A stretch of DNA of 10,540 nt, from positions 1 through 10,540 of the forward strand of contig JAXJRB010000239.1 of the NCBI GenBank assembly GCA_036310845.1. The letters run 5' to 3'. Positions 7,067-10,540 of the stretch are shown here, piece by piece. Each line of letters starts with the position of its first letter. Positions within the stretch are counted from its first letter, which is position 1. The notes beneath the pieces are model-generated. The model was not told the origin of the DNA, made no database searches, and saw only the letters and a list, made by a program, of their open reading frames with translations. The DNA is from COE1 sp036310845 (GTDB lineage: Bacteria; Bacillota; Clostridia; Lachnospirales; Lachnospiraceae). The position numbers and the translations under genes are program-made.

Positions 7067-8307
7067 TATTCGCCTCCGTACAATTCTTCCCATTCTTCTA
7101 ACGTCAACCGTGGCGTATGCCAAGTTTCTCTGTAGTTGTCTTCAGATGGTATAATTCGGTTAGATACATATTGTACTCCTCCGTCCTCTAACGGGCGGAC
7201 CACAATCTCATGAGCATATACCTTGGAATCACCTGCATAAGGGAATACTACATTAGCTGTAAGTGTAATTGTCCCATCGCTGTTTTCTGTAAAACCGACT
7301 ACCTCTGAATATGGATATTCCGGGTATTCTACTTCTTCGAAACCTCTCGGCTTATATTCATAAGTCGAATCCACCGAATCATAGACTGTTTTGGATTGCA
7401 GCGTTTCGCTATCGATATTGAAATATTTCATAATAACACTTTCAAATTCCTTTTTTGGAATCTGATAAACTGCACTGACTGATAAGTTGTCATCAGCAGC
7501 ATAAGGAACATACTGACCGTTTACTTTTGGATAAAGAATGTCATACATATCATAGAAATTCAAATCCCCAAAATCATCCTCGCTCCAATCTACAATGAAC
7601 ATATTATTCTGTTCAAAGCCGATTGGAAGAAGATACTTCCGACTCAACTCTCTGTATGTTTCATCCAAAGGTTGTACCCGTAATGCAGTATGCTCCTCTG
7701 CCCCACTCAACATAAGAACATACAATTCTTCTGAAAACCAGACACCGGAAAACATCAGGTAACCTTCTTCTGTATAATTCCAATACTCCGCCTGATATCT
7801 TCCAGTAACCTCCCTATACATATCTCCGTTTTCGTACTTGTAATAACTTCTGACCACGTCTACTTTTCCGTCTCTTGTGTGCAAATCGTATTTTACAAAT
7901 CCGCCCAAATAACTGATTTCAAGAATCGTTATTTCTGCTTCCTCCTGTGCATCCACCTTTTCGCAGAATTCCACTACCTTCTCTGGTTCCGTCATGTTAA
8001 TTTGATTTCTGCTGTCAACAGCCGGATATCCATTTTCTCCAAGGCAATTTACAATACTGCGAATCGTTTCCAAATCAGCTATCTTGTTTTCTTCTGCTGC
8101 CTTCTTATAAAGATCTATACAGATGTTTATAATTTCTTCTGCGTTCTCCTGAGATTCTTCTGGAATAGCCTGAATATCGATTACTGTTTCCGAAACTGTA
8201 TCTTCTTCCGAGGGTGCATCGCTGCACCCCGAAACACTAAGCATCAGTACAAAACTAATTGCTGCCAAACCACTCTTCCAGAACCAGGTTGTCTTTCTTA
8301 ACAACAT
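7066..8307 (-). CDS. Surface lipoprotein, first copy of the tandem paralog family
   Basis: A 413-aa predicted lipoprotein. A short basic N-terminus and hydrophobic core end in the lipobox VSGC with Cys28, then an acidic linker. The domain carries YTEEGY, IPKKEFESVIMKYF (283-296), NSDGTITL (342-349) and LEDGGVQYVSN (373-383), each matched in the two downstream genes. No enzymatic signature is seen. The start overlaps the end of the PBP gene by 53 nt in another frame. It is supported by AGGAGG at 8316-8321, 8 nt before the ATG, placed inside the last PBP codons. Position directly behind a transpeptidase suggests an accessory role at the outer membrane face, such as a partner or folding helper, but the sequence alone does not show it. 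Confidence 0.85.
   Translation of the reverse strand: MLLRKTTWFWKSGLAAISFVLMLSVSGCSDAPSEEDTVSETVIDIQAIPEESQENAEEIINICIDLYKKAAEENKIADLETIRSIVNCLGENGYPAVDSRNQINMTEPEKVVEFCEKVDAQEEAEITILEISYLGGFVKYDLHTRDGKVDVVRSYYKYENGDMYREVTGRYQAEYWNYTEEGYLMFSGVWFSEELYVLMLSGAEEHTALRVQPLDETYRELSRKYLLPIGFEQNNMFIVDWSEDDFGDLNFYDMYDILYPKVNGQYVPYAADDNLSVSAVYQIPKKEFESVIMKYFNIDSETLQSKTVYDSVDSTYEYKPRGFEEVEYPEYPYSEVVGFTENSDGTITLTANVVFPYAGDSKVYAHEIVVRPLEDGGVQYVSNRIIPSEDNYRETWHTPRLTLEEWEELYGGE
7073..7077 (-). promoter_or_regulatory. Ribosome-binding site deciding the start of the second paralog
   Basis: GGAGG within the last codons of the first paralog, 6 nt before the ATG at 7066. With the TAATG overlap it favours the short start over the upstream in-frame ATG. 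Confidence 0.85.
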
Positions 8308-10366
8308 ATCCGCTTCCTCCTCTTCCTTTCACATCTTCTACCATACTGATAATCAATATAGGACGTTCTACCGTATCTTCTGCTGTGAAAATTGCAAACC
8401 ATCCTAATTCCGTACCCGAAGTATCATTCTTCGATGCCTTGATTTCTGCCGTACCTGTTTTTCCTGCTAAAAGAATGTCATCCCGATGGGCTGCATATCC
8501 AGTTCCATTAGAATCATTCACAACCTTCTTTGTTCCTTCCAATACACGGCTTGCTGTCTCATTAGAAAAAGCACCCGAAATCCAATACTCGGCTATTGCT
8601 TCGTTCTGATATACCAAATAAGGCTTTATGACATTTCCCTCATTACAGAAAGCAGAATAGATACATGCCATATGTAATGGATTCACTAAAACCTGCCCTT
8701 GACCGTAACCACTATCGGCTAACTGTATTTCTGTTTCAATTCCCTCTGAATTAGAATACTGCGACTCTGCCATCTTAATCTCAAATGGCAGTTCCTCATT
8801 AAAACCAAGTCCAGTCAAAGAACTCTCCATCTCTTCTGAGCCAATCTTTAATGCTGCCTTTGCGAAATAAATATTATCGGAATAAATCAAGGCATTCTCT
8901 AAAATGACTGGTTCATATGCATGGAGTGTTGTTACATGATAAGACCCCCACGATGCATCCTTTTGCCAGCTTAATCCTACGTTCCCGTAATCTTCCATCG
9001 GATCAATTGCTCCTGATTCCAACCCAATTGCTGCAATAATCGGTTTGAAAGTTGAACCAGGACACCATACCTGTCGAAAGCGATTATACAGCGGCTTATT
9101 TTCATCCTCATTCAGTGCAGTCCACTGTTCATTAGATAACCCCATAATAAAATTATTATTATCATAGGACGGTGTACTAACCAAAGCCAAAACTTCTCCG
9201 GTATAAGGGTTCATTGCTACAGAACAACTTTTATCTTCTTTAAACTGTGCATATAATAACCTCTGAAGTTCAGCATCTATAGTTAGTTGTATGTCCTTTC
9301 CATCTTGTACAAATATGCTCGCAAGTTCCGCTTTCTTGTTCCCATCAGAATCTACAATATAAATGTCGCAGCCGTTTTGCCCTTTCAGTTCTTTTTCAAA
9401 TAAACCTTCCATTCCGCTTTTGCCCATTACGCTATTGGCTGTATATCCCTCTCCCGCATGGTTCTCTAAATCTTCTGCGGTAACACTCTGTACATAACCT
9501 ATTAAATGTGCAGCTGCCTCACCTAATGGATACTCTCGCACCTCAGTATCTGATATCATCACTCCTGGAATTTCGAGCAATTTTTTCTGTCTTTCATTCT
9601 CTTTCAACACCTCTTCATCCGGCTCGATTTTCATTAACTCAATTTCTGCCACTTTAGGAATCGTTTTAATTGGTACAAAGGAATCTTCTTTTACCCACTT
9701 TGCAGACAGTTTCTTTTCAATCACTTCTGGTTCAATTTCCAACAACTCTGCTATTTGCTGAATAGCTTCATCTCTGTCTTCCAATTTTCCCGGTACAATT
9801 CCAACCGAAGATGCAACACCTTTTCCTGCAAGAACCCTCCCATTTCTATCCAAAATCTCCCCTCGATCTGCCTGCGTAGTGGTAATCTTTACCTTATCTG
9901 TTGAACCCAACTCCGGAAAAATCATTGAGTCGCACCAAACCAACTCATATCCATCTTCGCCCTTCAGAAAAATTGCCTCATTTTCAAAACTGATATTACC
10001 TGCTACCGTATCAAAAGAAGTTTGATAAGTTACTGCTTTTCGTTCCTCATCATATGCTGTAACTTCAATCTCCATATTATCCACTTCAATACCTTCATAG
10101 ATAGCCGAATTACGCTTTACAAAATCATCCTGGCTAATATTTCTTGATGCTTCAATATTCAGCATCGCATACATTTCTTCATACTCCTGCTCTGGAATAT
10201 GATTCATATATTCAACTAAAATTTCTTCTGGAGAAACCATTATATTTTGCTTTCTATACAAAATGCCAATACACACAATAGCTCCAATAAACGTTATTCC
10301 CAATACAAATACCGTCAAGCAAATTGTCATTCTTTGTTTCTTTTTCCTTCTTGCTCTACGCTTCAC
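8255..10366 (-). CDS. Class B penicillin-binding protein, MecA/PBP5-like transpeptidase
   Basis: A 703-aa D,D-transpeptidase cross-linking peptidoglycan at the outer membrane face. It has a very basic N-terminus (KRRARRKKKQR), one anchor helix (about 14-36), and a MecA-N/NTF2-like domain (about 45-155). A PBP dimerisation domain follows with RGEILDRNG (168-176) and YPLGEAAAHLIGYV, then the transpeptidase domain (about 365-695). Active-site motifs are complete: STFK (Ser438-Lys441), SDN (496-498) and KTG (636-638). The MecA-N domain marks subclass B3, which includes staphylococcal PBP2a (668 aa) and enterococcal PBP5 (678 aa), low-affinity enzymes that keep working when other PBPs are blocked. 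Low affinity here is inferred, not shown. The start is a GTG with GGAGG at 10377-10381, 10 nt upstream; the next ATG, 12 codons in, has no such site. It heads the operon under two BlaI-type dyads. Confidence 0.94.
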   Translation of the reverse strand: MKRRARRKKKQRMTICLTVFVLGITFIGAIVCIGILYRKQNIMVSPEEILVEYMNHIPEQEYEEMYAMLNIEASRNISQDDFVKRNSAIYEGIEVDNMEIEVTAYDEERKAVTYQTSFDTVAGNISFENEAIFLKGEDGYELVWCDSMIFPELGSTDKVKITTTQADRGEILDRNGRVLAGKGVASSVGIVPGKLEDRDEAIQQIAELLEIEPEVIEKKLSAKWVKEDSFVPIKTIPKVAEIELMKIEPDEEVLKENERQKKLLEIPGVMISDTEVREYPLGEAAAHLIGYVQSVTAEDLENHAGEGYTANSVMGKSGMEGLFEKELKGQNGCDIYIVDSDGNKKAELASIFVQDGKDIQLTIDAELQRLLYAQFKEDKSCSVAMNPYTGEVLALVSTPSYDNNNFIMGLSNEQWTALNEDENKPLYNRFRQVWCPGSTFKPIIAAIGLESGAIDPMEDYGNVGLSWQKDASWGSYHVTTLHAYEPVILENALIYSDNIYFAKAALKIGSEEMESSLTGLGFNEELPFEIKMAESQYSNSEGIETEIQLADSGYGQGQVLVNPLHMACIYSAFCNEGNVIKPYLVYQNEAIAEYWISGAFSNETASRVLEGTKKVVNDSNGTGYAAHRDDILLAGKTGTAEIKASKNDTSGTELGWFAIFTAEDTVERPILIISMVEDVKGRGGSGYVVKKDNLVLEEWFGSN
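8316..8321 (-). promoter_or_regulatory. Ribosome-binding site of the first lipoprotein inside the PBP gene
   Basis: AGGAGG with an 8-nt spacer to the ATG at 8307. It is formed by codons of the Gly-rich PBP C-terminus (GRGGSG), so the coding sequence also serves translation initiation. Confidence 0.8.
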
Positions 10367-10376
10367 CTTTGTCTAA

Positions 10377-10381
10377 CCTCC
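10377..10381 (-). promoter_or_regulatory. Ribosome-binding site for the GTG start of the PBP gene
   Basis: GGAGG on the minus strand, 10 nt before the GTG at 10366. It supports use of the non-ATG start, which keeps the basic N-terminal tail. Confidence 0.8.
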
Positions 10382-10413
10382 GTTCTTTACAAAAATATTT
10401 CCTACTCATCTTT

Positions 10414-10433
10414 AATATTACACTTGTAAGATT
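10414..10433 (-). promoter_or_regulatory. BlaI-type operator dyad A in the PBP leader
   Basis: The minus strand reads AATCTTACAAGTGTAATATT, an 8+4+8 dyad with one mismatch and core TTAC-AAGT-GTAA. It shares TTACRRGYGTAA with dyads B and C and ends in GTGTAATATT exactly as B does. Its centre is 48 bp from that of B. It lies in the predicted leader, about 50 nt before the start codon, where a bound repressor could block elongation. The terminal TAATAT could also be a second -10, but the matching -35 (TTTATC) is weak. Confidence 0.72.
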
Positions 10434-10460
10434 TTAAGATAAAAAAATTTCTACCACGTT

Positions 10461-10482
10461 AAATATTACACCCGTAATATTT
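10461..10482 (-). promoter_or_regulatory. BlaI-type operator dyad B over the PBP promoter
   Basis: A perfect 9+4+9 dyad with arms AAATATTAC and GTAATATTT and centre GGGT on the minus strand. It covers the -10 box and much of the spacer of the PBP promoter, so a bound dimer would exclude RNA polymerase. The TTAC-N4-GTAA form is that of known BlaI/MecI operators, and a BlaI gene is in the same window. Binding itself is inferred. Confidence 0.82.
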
Positions 10483-10491
10483 TTGTGTCAA
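10463..10491 (-). promoter_or_regulatory. Promoter of the PBP operon
   Basis: Minus-strand TTGACA (10486-10491, perfect -35), a 17-bp spacer and TAATAT (10463-10468, 4 of 6). Predicted start near 10456, leaving a leader of about 90 nt. A sigma-A type promoter this strong suggests that expression depends mainly on repression. Upstream, 10492-10540 shows no gene or other feature that I can recognise. Confidence 0.8.
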
Positions 10492-10540
10492 GCTAATATA
10501 ATTTATACTGGCAAAACACATCCATATCCATGCTCTGCCA

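Noticed and set aside
1..10540. Insertion sequences, CRISPR arrays, tRNA genes or attachment sites
   Set aside because: I saw no transposase-like protein, regularly spaced repeats, tRNA-like fold or flanking direct repeats, so there is no direct sign of a mobile element within the window.

Overview
The window looks like a chromosomal or integrated stretch from a low-to-medium G+C Firmicute, most likely a gut clostridium of the Lachnospiraceae type. This is inferred from strong GGAGG ribosome-binding sites, the AT-rich intergenic DNA, Bacillota-type BlaI/BlaR1 proteins, and the style of the short lipoproteins and VCBS-like proteins. No rRNA or other marker fixes the genus.

Left part, plus strand (1-2187): the 3' end of a BlaI/MecI-family repressor is followed 1 nt later by a complete BlaR1/MecR1-family beta-lactam sensor-protease. 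The pair ends in a strong hairpin terminator that also faces the opposite strand.

Right part, minus strand (10540 down to 2235): a consensus-like promoter (TTGACA, 17 bp, TAATAT) is covered by a dyad of the BlaI/MecI type, with a second dyad in the leader. It drives a 703-aa class B penicillin-binding protein of the MecA / enterococcal PBP5 architecture. Three tandem paralogous surface proteins follow (413, 423 and 428 aa; two lipoproteins and one membrane-anchored), tightly packed and partly translation-coupled. Directly after the third paralog lies a second promoter-like element carrying a third dyad with the same core. It leads into a small anchored protein, a larger anchored protein with a DxDGDGxxD loop, and an AT-rich four-helix membrane protein.

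Reading: this resembles a mec-like inducible beta-lactam response module. BlaR1 senses the drug outside, BlaI is inactivated, and two minus-strand transcription units are derepressed: one for a probably low-affinity transpeptidase with three related surface proteins, the other for three envelope proteins. No beta-lactamase gene is visible. The operator assignments and the shared regulation are inferences from sequence. The function of the six accessory envelope proteins is unknown.
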